DNA of 64,000 nt from Palsa-504 sp963787645. GTDB taxonomy: Bacteria > Actinomycetota > Actinomycetes > Streptosporangiales > Streptosporangiaceae. The translations under genes were made by a program, and so were the position numbers. The stretch covers positions 558,001 to 622,000 of the forward strand of contig CAWBDS010000011.1 in the NCBI GenBank assembly GCA_963787645.1. Reading direction: 5' to 3'. The notes under the pieces were generated by a model. That model searched no databases, was not told the origin of the DNA, and saw only the letters and a program-made list of their open reading frames with translations. Position 1 is the stretch's first letter, and each line of letters opens with the position of its first letter. This document shows positions 54,680-62,477 of this stretch, piece by piece.

Positions 54680-55284
54680 CCATCCGCCTGCTGATCGCCG
54701 ACGACCAGGAGCTCTTCCGCAGCGCCCTGGCCGCGCTGCTCGCCCTGCAGCAGGACTTCGAGGTCGTGGCGTCGGTCGGCCGGGGTGATGAGGTAGCCGC
54801 CGCGGCCCGGGACCACCATCCGGACATCGCGTTGCTCGACATCGACATGCCCGGGATCGACGGCCTGGCCGCCGCCGCCGTCCTGGCCCAGGAAGTCCCG
54901 CGCTGCCGTTCGCTCATCCTCACCACGTTCGGCCGTCCCGGCTATCTGCGGCGGGCGATGGAATCCGGCGCCTACGGGTTCATCGTCAAGGACGCGCCCG
55001 CCGAGCAGCTCGCCGACGCGATCCGGCGGGTCATGGCGGGCGAACGGGTCGTTGACCCGGCACTAGCCGCGGCGACGCTCGCGGGCGGCACCTCCCCGCT
55101 GACCGCACGGGAACGTGACGTGCTGGCCGCCGCCCGCCCCGGCACGACCGTGGCCGACATCGCCGGCAAGCTGGTCCTGTCCGAAGGGACCGTCCGCAAT
55201 TACCTGTCGGCCGCGATGGCCAAGGTCGGGGCGCGCAACCGCGCCGAAGCCGTCCGCATCGCCGACGAACGTGGCTGGCTGTAA
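54676..55284 (+). CDS. NarL/DesR-family response regulator
   Basis: 202 residues from GTG 54676. Receiver domain: ADDQE at 9-13, phospho-acceptor Asp near 55 in LLDIDMPGIDG, and KDAP near 120. A LuxR-type HTH follows (LTARERDVL...VADIAGKLVLSEGTVRNYLS). Likely regulator of the permease genes. Confidence 0.9.
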   Translation: MTIRLLIADDQELFRSALAALLALQQDFEVVASVGRGDEVAAAARDHHPDIALLDIDMPGIDGLAAAAVLAQEVPRCRSLILTTFGRPGYLRRAMESGAYGFIVKDAPAEQLADAIRRVMAGERVVDPALAAATLAGGTSPLTARERDVLAAARPGTTVADIAGKLVLSEGTVRNYLSAAMAKVGARNRAEAVRIADERGWL

Positions 55285-55381
55285 TCCTCCGGGGGGTCGG
55301 GTATGCCCGGGGCGCGGTGGGTTTGCGAGGCTAGGGGCCGGGGGTTCGGGGTTTCGACGGCGGACGACGTGAGGACGGGGC

Positions 55382-56751
55382 ATGGCTCACCGGACGGGAA
55401 CGCAGGGCGGTCAGGCGACCAGCGCAGCGGATGGCGGACCAGCACGGCATGGCAGCCGCGTGTTCGCGGCGCTGGGCCAGCTGGTGACACGCCATCCGTG
55501 GCGGGTGATCGGGGCGTGGATCATCATCGCGGCGGCGGTCATCGCGACGGCACCGGCGCTGCCGACCACGAGCAACGAGGCCAGCTGACCGGCCAAGGTC
55601 GCCTCGATCGCGAGCACGCTGAACGGCAGGCACATCGCGAACATCCTGAGCGTGACGGCGGGACCGGTGTCGCCGAACGGCCTGGTCCAGACCGCGTTGG
55701 TGGCCATGGCCAACGACGTGGTGAACGGCTCGGGGACGCAGGCCGGCGACGCGATCAAGGTCTTGCGCGCGGATATCAAGCCGCTGATCAGCGGCGCGGA
55801 CTTGTACGAAGGCGTGACCGGCTCGGCGGCTCAGCAGCTCGACAGCCAGCAGTCAGGCAACAAGGCGGAGCAGATCGTGCTGCTCGCCACGCTGATCCTG
55901 ATCCTGGTCCTGCTGCTGATCATCTTCCGCAGCCCGATCATCGCGCTCATGCCGATCATCACGATCGCGATCGTCGCCGAAGTCGCGCAGGGACTGATCG
56001 CCGACGTGAACAGCGCGCTGAACCTCAACGCGGACAGCCAGACGACCGTGATCCTGATCGTCGTGTTGTTCGGCATCGGGACGGACTACATCTTGTTCCT
56101 GATGTTCCGCTACCGGGAGAGACTGCGGCCGCAGGCCCACGCGGCGGCGCCGCCGGGTACGTATGCGCTGGTCGGCGGGACGACGGCGGTGTTCGCCGAC
56201 ATCCAGGCGGCGACGAACCACGACTACGCGGTGGTGTTCCCGGTCGCCGCCGCGATCATCTTGGTGATCCTCATGCTGCTGCTGCGCAGCCTGGTGGCAC
56301 CCTGGTACCTGATGCTCTCGGTCGGGCTCGGCTTCGGCGCGACGCTGGGGCCACGGTGCTGGTCTTCCAGACGTTCGCCGGGCAGGCGGGCCTGGTCTTC
56401 CTGCTGCCGGTGTACATGTACCTGTTCGTGGTGGCGCTCGGCACCGACTACAACATCTTGATGATCGCGCGATTGCGCGAGCAGGCGCAGTCCGGGATGG
56501 CGCCGCGGCAGGCGGCCGCGGACGCCGTCCGGCACGCTGGCCCGGCGATCGGTTCGGCCGGGCTGATCCTGGCGGGCACGTTCGCGTCGCTGATCCTGGC
56601 CGGGAACTCGATCCTGCAGCAGGTCGGGTTCGCCGTGGCGGCCGGCATCGCGCTGGCGGCGTTCGTCATGGCGATGTTCTTCTCGCCCAGCCTCACCGCT
56701 CTGGTCGGCAACCGCGCCTGGTGGCCCGGCCATCAGGGCGATCGGAGGTAA
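55382..56751 (+). pseudogene. MMPL-family transporter, broken and internally deleted
   Basis: Begins at ATG 55382 with ARHGSRVFAALGQLVTRHPW and the first membrane helix, then stops at TGA 55586-55588. The rest follows in the same and then another frame: FGIGTDYILFLMFRYRE (an MMPL/RND signature), a shift near 56345, and VALGTDYNILMIARLRE to 56751. Part of the N-terminal periplasmic domain is missing. Such proteins export lipids or drugs; this one is not functional as read. Confidence 0.85.
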
Positions 56752-56786
56752 CATCGCACAGCCGCCGGCACCTGGGAGGTCAGACG

Positions 56787-57299
56787 ATGCAACCGGTTTC
56801 CAGCAAGGAGCGGGCAGCGCTCCTGGACGGGCTGAACAATCAGCGCCGCCACGTGCTCGGTGTCATGAAGGGGTTGCCGGAGGAGGCCCTGCGACGCCCG
56901 GTGCTGCCGTCGGGGTGGACGTGCCTGGGGATGCTGCGGCACCTGGCCGTCGATGATGAGCGGTTCTGGTTCCGCGGCGTGGCCGCGGGCGAGCCCGTCG
57001 ACCTGGACGACCCGACGGGCTGGCAGCCCTGGCCAGATGAGCCGGCCGAGGCCGTCTTTGAGCTGTACCGGCAGGAGATAGCCGCTGCGGATGCCGTGCT
57101 GGCCGGGGTGGACCTGGACGCGGCGCCGGCCAGGTGGCCGGATTACTTTGGCGACTGGCGGCTTCATGATGTGCGGGAGATCATCCTGCACGTGATGGCC
57201 GAGACCGCGGTTCACGCCGGGCACCTGGACGCGGCGCGCGAGCTGATCGACGGGCGCACCTGGATGGGGCCGCCGGATTCACGGGTTCCCCGCGCCTGA
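56787..57299 (+). CDS. DinB/DUF664 family protein
   Basis: 170 residues from ATG 56787 with GGGAGG eight bases upstream. LDGLNNQRRHVLGVMKGLPE, MLRHLAVDDERFWFRG and ILHVMAETAVHAGHLDAARE give the three metal-binding helix motifs of DinB-like proteins. Only intact copy of three in the window. Possibly a thiol-dependent enzyme; substrate unknown. Confidence 0.88.
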   Translation: MQPVSSKERAALLDGLNNQRRHVLGVMKGLPEEALRRPVLPSGWTCLGMLRHLAVDDERFWFRGVAAGEPVDLDDPTGWQPWPDEPAEAVFELYRQEIAAADAVLAGVDLDAAPARWPDYFGDWRLHDVREIILHVMAETAVHAGHLDAARELIDGRTWMGPPDSRVPRA

Positions 57300-57338
57300 G
57301 CGGGACAGCACTGCGATTGATGGGAAGACGGTGACCGC

Positions 57339-57734
57339 ATGGCGGAGTGGGAGAAACGGATCGGCGCGATGACGCTCTTCGTTCCCGATCTTGACCGGGC
57401 GCGACAGTTCTACCAGGACGTCTTCGGCCTGGAGGCGGCGCCGGCGGACGACGATACAGTCGTGCTGCGCTTCACGGGCATGTACGTGTTCTTGCACAGG
57501 TCCGCGGCGGCGCCTGAACCGCTGCCCGAGGTTCTGGAGGAGGCGCGGAAGGGTGTCGGGCAGTTCGCTATCATCGTCGGCGACGTGGACGCGGTGTGCT
57601 CTGAGCTGGCCGGGCGCGGGGTGAGGCTGCTCAGCGGCCCGGCGGATCGTCCGTGGGGCATGCGGACGGTGACCTTCGCCGATCCGGGCGGCCACATCTG
57701 GGAGATCGCGCAGGAGATACAGGATCGGGCTTAG
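57339..57734 (+). CDS. VOC (glyoxalase-fold) family protein
   Basis: 131 residues from ATG 57339. MTLFVPDLDRARQFYQDVFG and MRTVTFADPGGHIWEIAQE are the paired beta-alpha-beta units of the vicinal oxygen chelate fold, with metal ligands E/H near the end. It may be a dioxygenase, glyoxalase or resistance protein. Its stop overlaps the convergent PIN gene by four bases. Confidence 0.88.
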   Translation: MAEWEKRIGAMTLFVPDLDRARQFYQDVFGLEAAPADDDTVVLRFTGMYVFLHRSAAAPEPLPEVLEEARKGVGQFAIIVGDVDAVCSELAGRGVRLLSGPADRPWGMRTVTFADPGGHIWEIAQEIQDRA

Positions 57735-58114
57735 ATTGACTCGATTCGCAGGCTGGCCCCGGCGGCGTCAGCGACCATCCGGATGTGGGTCCTATTCGAG
57801 GTCACAACAGCGTCTCCTCGGCGGACCGCGCCCTCCACGACGGACACATCAACGATGTCGTCGTGGCCGGACTTGCCCGCCACCACGCCCACGTACCTGG
57901 CCAGTTCCTCGCTCATTGGCTCCGTGTCACACATCCGGAGCAGGCGGCTCAGGCTGGCCTGCCGGGAACCTCCTCGCCACGCCTCAGCCAGAACCGGGGC
58001 GGGAACCGTGGGGATGACCTCCTCGGCCAGGTAGCCAGCGTGCAATGCCCACATCTGGCGGCTGTTGCGCTCGGCTGCGACCAGCGCTCCGGTGTCATAG
58101 GTGACCCCGCCCAT
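57731..58114 (-). CDS. PIN-domain toxin (VapC-like)
   Basis: 127 residues. TYDTGALVAAERNSRQMWALH (first Asp), APVLAEAWRGG (Glu), GHDDIVDVSVVEGA and AVVTSNRTHIRM (later acids) fit the PIN RNase fold. Follows the RHH antitoxin gene by five bases. Confidence 0.85.
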   Translation of the reverse strand: MGGVTYDTGALVAAERNSRQMWALHAGYLAEEVIPTVPAPVLAEAWRGGSRQASLSRLLRMCDTEPMSEELARYVGVVAGKSGHDDIVDVSVVEGAVRRGDAVVTSNRTHIRMVADAAGASLRIESI

Positions 58115-58119
58115 CGGGA

Positions 58120-58392
58120 CTACGCCGACTTGCGCTCAGCCGCTTCAGCGGAGGTCCGGCCCAGCGACGACCGGGCCCGCGCCCGCCCTTCGGCCAGCTC
58201 GGCCTCGGTCAGCGGGCCATTTTCCCGCTCCCACTCCGCCAGCGCCTGCCGTCCGGCTTCCAGCTTGAGCCGGTGCGCCGCGGTCTGGGCCAGCCAGGCG
58301 CTGAAGGTAGTGCCCTCAGCCCGAGCGGCCTCCTCCACTTCCCTCGCCAGTTCGGGGGGCAGGGAGATCGAACGCTTCTCTCGCTGAGCCAT
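58120..58392 (-). CDS. RHH antitoxin for the PIN toxin
   Basis: 90 residues from ATG 58392. REKRSISLPPELAREVEEAA and FSAWLAQTAAHRLKLE give the ribbon-helix-helix part; the acidic C-terminus would cap the toxin. Gene order antitoxin-toxin is standard. Confidence 0.85.
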   Translation of the reverse strand: MAQREKRSISLPPELAREVEEAARAEGTTFSAWLAQTAAHRLKLEAGRQALAEWERENGPLTEAELAEGRARARSSLGRTSAEAAERKSA

Positions 58393-58481
58393 GAACTTAT
58401 GGTAGCACAGGTGGTGCGACAGACTCAGGACAGGAAGCGGTTAGCGGCATCTTCGTCGACGATCGAGTTTTGCGCACGCTG

Positions 58482-59054
58482 TTAGAACTCGGCCTTGAGG
58501 CGTTCGATGTCGCGGGTGTGCTCTCGCAGCTGCTCGTAAGCGGGGCGTTCGCGGATACGGGTCAGGGCCCAGCGGATGGCCTCCGCGCGGTTGTTCGCGA
58601 TGCCCGCGGCGATCAGCGTGTCCACGATGTCCAGCTCGGCCGTCTTGAGCCGGACCATCACGTGGGTGAACTCGCCGTCGACGGCCTCGCGGCCATCCTC
58701 GACGAACCGGACGTTACCGGCCGTCCGCTGGCCGTTGTCGTCCTCTTGCATCACCTCGATGTACCGGATCTCGGGCCACCGCTCCAACAGGTCATGCCGA
58801 AACTGGTTGAGCCCGGGGCCGACGGCCACCTTGAACGTCCTGGCCGCCTTGGCCACCTTGCGGGGATCGGGATGCGGATCTCGCACGCGGTCGGCGGGAT
58901 CTTTGAAGACGAGCCTGGGCATCAGCTGGTCCGGCTCCATCCACGGCGCGTCGTCGTGTTGCAGCAGCTCGACCCGGCGTATCCAGCCGGGGAGGAGCTC
59001 GTTCGCCGCGATTTCGAGTTCGTGCTGGATGTGGTCTCTTTCTGCTTGGTCCAT
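58482..59054 (-). CDS. Hypothetical protein with RHH-like C-terminus and palindromic operator
   Basis: 190 residues from ATG 59054. Residues 1-130 are unrecognised (ANELLPGWIRRVELLQHDDA, LNQFRHDLLERWPEIRYIEV). The C-terminal part, VRLKTAELDIVDTLIAAGIANNRAEAIRWALTRIRE, resembles a ribbon-helix-helix DNA-binding motif. A perfect inverted repeat 17 bases upstream (59071-59090) suggests self-regulation. It could be an antitoxin without a partner or a free-standing regulator. Confidence 0.7.
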   Translation of the reverse strand: MDQAERDHIQHELEIAANELLPGWIRRVELLQHDDAPWMEPDQLMPRLVFKDPADRVRDPHPDPRKVAKAARTFKVAVGPGLNQFRHDLLERWPEIRYIEVMQEDDNGQRTAGNVRFVEDGREAVDGEFTHVMVRLKTAELDIVDTLIAAGIANNRAEAIRWALTRIRERPAYEQLREHTRDIERLKAEF

Positions 59055-59070
59055 CGGCCCTCCAAAAGCT

Positions 59071-59090
59071 TGAGTAACTCATATTACTCA
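59071..59090. promoter_or_regulatory. Palindromic operator upstream of the RHH-like gene
   Basis: TGAGTAA and TTACTCA form a perfect inverted repeat separated by six bases, directly upstream of the gene at 58482-59054; AT-richness also fits a promoter. Confidence 0.7.
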
Positions 59091-59150
59091 GATTTATGGA
59101 GTAAGCAAACTTCACGATAGGCCCTGGTTAGCTGGTGATCGGGGGCAAGG

Positions 59151-59175
59151 AGAACCACGGACCGTTCGGCCAAGC
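59151..59175 (+). repeat. Dispersed repeat copy R9
   Basis: AGAACCACGGACCGTTCGGC, ending next to the stop of the PIN-toxin remnant on the minus strand. Confidence 0.6.
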
Positions 59176-59177
59176 CT

Positions 59178-59396
59178 TAGCCTCGCCTTCGTCGCGCATG
59201 GCGGCGCATGGCGTCTACCTTGCCGGCGAAGGCAACGGGCGTCAGGACGGGCGTACCGCGCCAGGGTGACATGGACAGCAGGTCCGTCTCATTGGACACG
59301 ATGAGCAGGGCGCCTACTTCAGCCGCTGGCGACGGCGGTCACCAGCACGTTGACGTCATAGACGACGGCCGTCGGTACGGGCGCTACGGGACTCAT
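59178..59396 (-). pseudogene. PIN-toxin gene with an internal deletion
   Basis: ATG 59396 begins MSPVAPVPTAVVYDVNVLVTA, with the first PIN Asp; then a stop and the C-terminal part LLIVSNETDLLSMSPWRG, TPVLTPVAFAGKVDAMRR to 59178. The middle of the domain, with the remaining catalytic acids, is missing. Overlaps the antitoxin remnant by ATGA, as a working pair would. Confidence 0.75.
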
Positions 59397-59592
59397 TGCC
59401 CGTCGCGTTCAGCATTGCCTTTCAGGAACTCCTGCACGCGCGCGGGGACATCTGCAGGTTCGATGCCGAGTTCCGCAGTTCGCTGCTGGCCGTATGCCTG
59501 CAGGTCACGCAGTTGATCGGCCAGCATGACGGACCGCATGACCCGCAGGGTGGCACGCAGGTAGGCAGACCGGTTGCCGTCTCGCCGTACCC
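59393..59592 (-). pseudogene. RHH antitoxin remnant fused to a YdeI-type tail
   Basis: NRSAYLRATLRVMRSVMLAD and LGIEPADVPARVQEFLKG look like an antitoxin C-terminal half. Its N-terminus is not an antitoxin start: upstream in frame lies CCFNPSSCTDPDLSKNGRLL, the tail of a YdeI-like protein (compare 61716-61781). So the 5' end has been replaced by an unrelated gene end. Confidence 0.7.
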
Positions 59593-59597
59593 CGGGG

Positions 59598-59662
59598 TCG
59601 AGGAGCCTGCCGTTCTTGGACAGGTCCGGGTCGGTGCAGGAGGAGGGGTTGAAACAGCAGGG
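59598..59662 (-). pseudogene. Copy of the last ~22 codons of a YdeI-like gene
   Basis: About 90% identical over 65 bases to 61716-61781, the 3' end of the YdeI-like gene. Encodes CCFNPSSCTDPDLSKNGRLL. Nothing else of the gene is present. Confidence 0.75.
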
Positions 59663-59679
59663 GCGTCGCGGCTGGTTCG

Positions 59680-59719
59680 CCGCGGTCGTGCCCTCACCTA
59701 GGTGACGGCACGACCGCGG
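59680..59719 (-). terminator. Strong hairpin terminator of the small membrane protein gene
   Basis: CCGCGGTCGTGCC (59680-59692) pairs perfectly with GGCACGACCGCGG (59707-59719). The 14-base centre is itself TCACCTAGGTGA flanked by a single C-C mismatch, so almost the whole 40 bases fold back. It lies 10 bases after the stop at 59730. No U-run follows, as is common for actinomycete terminators. It could act in both directions. Confidence 0.75.
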
Positions 59720-59729
59720 GCTGGTGCGA

Positions 59730-59903
59730 TCAGGTGAAGCCGACGTCCAGATCGAAGTGCCCGAGCCTGAGGTTGAGGGTTCCGCCGCCGGCCCAGTGCA
59801 CGATGGCCGCCAGCACGATGATGGCCAGAATGACAATGACCACCCAGAAGAAGAACACGACGATTCCGGGAATCGCGTACCCGGCTACGGATCTGCGTGC
59901 CAC
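59730..59903 (-). CDS. Small single-span membrane protein
   Basis: 57 residues from GTG 59903. One long hydrophobic helix (AIPGIVVFFFWVVIVILAII, VLAAIVHW) is followed by AGGGTLNLRLGHFDLDVGFT, a glycine- and beta-rich tail. Similar short proteins are widespread in actinomycetes without known function. A strong hairpin terminator follows. Confidence 0.7.
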   Translation of the reverse strand: MARRSVAGYAIPGIVVFFFWVVIVILAIIVLAAIVHWAGGGTLNLRLGHFDLDVGFT

Positions 59904-59942
59904 GGCCGTCAGCTACCCGGAGGCGGACACTTAATTCCGAGG

Positions 59943-60464
59943 ATGCAACGATCTGTGCTCCTGCGGCGTCTACGCAGCATGGCCAGAGCCCGAGCCGTCC
60001 TGGTTCTGCTGGCGGACCTGCGATCGGTTCCCTTCCGGTCGCCCCTGCCGCCGCACCTGCGCGTTCGGGGTGTTGGGACCTGGACCTACGTCGACGCAGG
60101 GCACGCAGGGAGCGGATACGCCGGGTCGGCCCAGGTAGTGATCCATTCGAGCATCAAAGGCGAAACCATCACCGCCATCTACGACGTGTTCGCGGCTGCC
60201 CCGCAGGCCACCGCGCGGTTCAGGCTGGCCGAAGCCAACTTCAGCCGGTACGGCCCGGCCGGCGGGTTCCGGCTGGTGCACCTGCGCCCCGCGGTCAGCG
60301 CTTTCTGCGGTCTGCAAGCAGGCCCGGCCGACACGACGACCTGCTGGTTCAACGACAAGGCAACCAACGGAAACGTCACGACCACGGCACCTCCTGCCTA
60401 CCGCGGCGACGGTCCAGCCGTCCTGCAGGCCATGCTCAGCCACGTCGTGACCCTGACTGGCTAA
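59943..60464 (+). CDS. Hypothetical protein
   Basis: 173 residues from ATG 59943. The N-terminus is basic with a weakly hydrophobic stretch (ARAVLVLLADL), not a clear signal peptide. The body (GTWTYVDAGHAGSGYAGSAQ, FRLAEANFSRYGPAGGFRLV) is Gly/Ala-rich with two Cys. Family not recognised. Confidence 0.55.
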   Translation: MQRSVLLRRLRSMARARAVLVLLADLRSVPFRSPLPPHLRVRGVGTWTYVDAGHAGSGYAGSAQVVIHSSIKGETITAIYDVFAAAPQATARFRLAEANFSRYGPAGGFRLVHLRPAVSAFCGLQAGPADTTTCWFNDKATNGNVTTTAPPAYRGDGPAVLQAMLSHVVTLTG

Positions 60465-60555
60465 CCCGGGCGGCGGTTTGACATCGAGCGCGCTCTAGCA
60501 TCCAGGCTCGTGTTTAGCGCCCGGGCGGAACCGGGCGGCTGGAGAGGGATCCTGG

Positions 60556-61554
60556 ATGAAATACCGCACGATCGGCACGGACCCGAAGACCCGGCGCGAG
60601 GTGAGCGTGCTGGCCCTGGGGACGATGCACTTCGGCACGGCGACGGACGAGGCGACCTCGTTCGCGATCCTGGACCGGTACGTGGAGGCCGGCGGCACCT
60701 TCATCGACACCGCCGACAACTACGGGTTCTGGGTCGGCACCCAAGGCGGGGAGAGCGAGGAACTGCTGGGCCGCTGGCGGCGCAGCCGCGGCGTCGGCGT
60801 CGGCGAGGAGATCGTGATCGCGACCAAGGTCGGCGCCCGGCCACTGGCGCCGGGTACCAGCTTTACCGACAACGCCGAAGGACTGTCGGCCCGCGTGATC
60901 CGCGAGGCTTCGGCGCGCAGCCGGCACCGGCTCGGCATGGACCGGCTGGACCTGTTGTACGCGCATATCGAGGATCCGGCGGTGCCGCTGGCCGAGACCG
61001 TGGAGGCCTTCGCCGCGCTGGTAGCCGAAGGCACCGTGGGCCTGCTGGGGGTGAGCAACCACTGGGCGTGGCGGGTGGAACGGGCCCGCAACCTGGCCGC
61101 GGCGGCCGGGCGGCCCGGCTATGAGGTGCTGCAGTACCAGCACAGCTACCTGCGGCCGCGCACCGACCTGCCGGGCCAGCTCTCGCCGGACGGGATGCAG
61201 GGTCAGCTGGGCGGCGACCTGCTCAGCTACGTGCGGGCCGAACCGCAGCTCACCATCGTCGCCTACGCGCCGCTGATGAAGGGCGGCTACGTGCGCCCGG
61301 ACAGGCTGGCTGCCGCCGAATTCGCCGAGTACCGTCATCCGGGCACGCCCGTCCGGCTGGCGGCGCTGCGGGAGGTGGCCAAGGACGCCGACGCCACGGT
61401 CAACCAGGTGGTGCTGGCCTGGCTGATCGGCGGGCAGGTCCCGGTGATCCCGCTAGTCGGTGCCTCCTCGGTGGCGCAGCTGGACGAGAGCCTGGCCGCG
61501 GCGGACCTGGAGCTGACCGCGGAGCAGCGCGCGAGGCTGGACGCGGCCCGGTAG
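60556..61554 (+). CDS. Aldo/keto reductase
   Basis: 332 residues from ATG 60556. The catalytic tetrad is visible: Asp in FIDTADNY, Tyr in the same motif, Lys in VIATKVGARP and His in LLYAHIEDP. GLLGVSNHWAW and VVLAWLIGGQVPVIPLVGAS complete the (beta/alpha)8 barrel and NADPH site. Substrate unknown. Confidence 0.92.
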   Translation: MKYRTIGTDPKTRREVSVLALGTMHFGTATDEATSFAILDRYVEAGGTFIDTADNYGFWVGTQGGESEELLGRWRRSRGVGVGEEIVIATKVGARPLAPGTSFTDNAEGLSARVIREASARSRHRLGMDRLDLLYAHIEDPAVPLAETVEAFAALVAEGTVGLLGVSNHWAWRVERARNLAAAAGRPGYEVLQYQHSYLRPRTDLPGQLSPDGMQGQLGGDLLSYVRAEPQLTIVAYAPLMKGGYVRPDRLAAAEFAEYRHPGTPVRLAALREVAKDADATVNQVVLAWLIGGQVPVIPLVGASSVAQLDESLAAADLELTAEQRARLDAAR

Positions 61555-61597
61555 CCGGGACGGTCGTTCAGGTGGTGGCGCCCGGCAGAATGGCCGC

Positions 61598-61660
61598 ATG
61601 GATCTTGGACTGGACGGCAGGGTTTACCTCGTCACCGGCGGCAGCCGCGGTCTGGGATCC
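61598..61660 (+). pseudogene. Truncated SDR gene start
   Basis: ATG 61598 reads MDLGLDGRVYLVTGGSRGLG and then unrelated sequence: the first 20 residues of a short-chain dehydrogenase with its TGGSRGLG cofactor motif and nothing more. A deletion joined it to the YdeI region. Confidence 0.75.
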
Positions 61661-61702
61661 TGGCCCCCGGTGCGCGACCCTGACGGCCTGCTCGGCTCCT
61701 CG

Positions 61703-62263
61703 CTAGCTCTCCGGCTCGAGGAGCCTGCCGTTCTTCGACAGCTCCGGGTCGGTGCACGAGGAGAGGTCGAAACAGCAGGGCCGTCTCTTCCCGCTCTTCA
61801 TCTTCGAGATGCTCACGTCGACCCGTCGTCCGCGCGTGTCAGGGTTCTTCGTGGCGTTGACCCAGCGCACCCATTCCCAGCGCGCCATGGGGGTGATCTC
61901 GTCCCACAGGTCCTGGATGTCCTGCGGGGCAGCGGCCAGAGCTTTCGCAAGATCCCGGGGCACGTTCGGCTCTGGCCAGTCCTTGGTCACCTCGATGTCG
62001 AGCGTCGCGGTGTCACCCACGCTGATGCCAGCGGCGTGTTGCAGCGTGTCATCGACCCTCATCCAGTGGCCAGAATTTCCGTCTGGTTCGAGCACCGTCC
62101 CGAACTCGACGCCGTTGATCGTTCCGTGGACGGCCACCTGCCCGCGCGACGGCAGGCTCTTGCTCGCCGTCTCAGGCAACCGCAACACATCCGATGCGTC
62201 GATCGCGGACAGCGTGGCGTCGAAGCGAATGGCCGCTCCCTTTGTGCGCGTCACGATTGACAT
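61703..62263 (-). CDS. YdeI/OmpD-associated family protein with DUF1905
   Basis: 186 residues from ATG 62263. Residues 10-95 (IRFDATLSAIDASDVLRLPE, GQVAVHGTINGVEFGTVLEP) are DUF1905; residues 105-186 (PEPNVPRDLAKALAAAPQDI, WEWVRWVNATKNPDTRGRRV) are the YdeI-like part. The C-terminal CCFDLSSCTDPELSKNGRLL is duplicated at 59598-59662. Function unknown. Confidence 0.85.
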   Translation of the reverse strand: MSIVTRTKGAAIRFDATLSAIDASDVLRLPETASKSLPSRGQVAVHGTINGVEFGTVLEPDGNSGHWMRVDDTLQHAAGISVGDTATLDIEVTKDWPEPNVPRDLAKALAAAPQDIQDLWDEITPMARWEWVRWVNATKNPDTRGRRVDVSISKMKSGKRRPCCFDLSSCTDPELSKNGRLLEPES

Positions 62264-62383
62264 TTTACGGCGAGAGTTCCCTGGCGCAGGGCCAGGGGAA
62301 CGAGCGCGGCGGCTTCGACGAGCGGATCTTCCTTGAATGCCGGCTGCGTACCGCGGGGGCGCTGACCAAGTCCTGAACGGCGT

Positions 62384-62432
62384 GAACCACGGACCGTTCC
62401 ATGAAAAGAACTTCGTCATCCCGAACGGGCAG
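62384..62432 (+). repeat. Dispersed repeat copy R10
   Basis: GAACCACGGACCGTTCCATG, then AAAAGAACTTCGTCATCCCG and AACGGG. It shows the left arm and AT-rich centre of R3/R6 and part of the right arm. It lies 46 bases after the stop of the minus-strand gene at 62478. Confidence 0.65.
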
Positions 62433-62477
62433 CTGCCCTTGGCGTGCCGGTCCGCTGGCCGAGGCAGCCTGAGCGCG

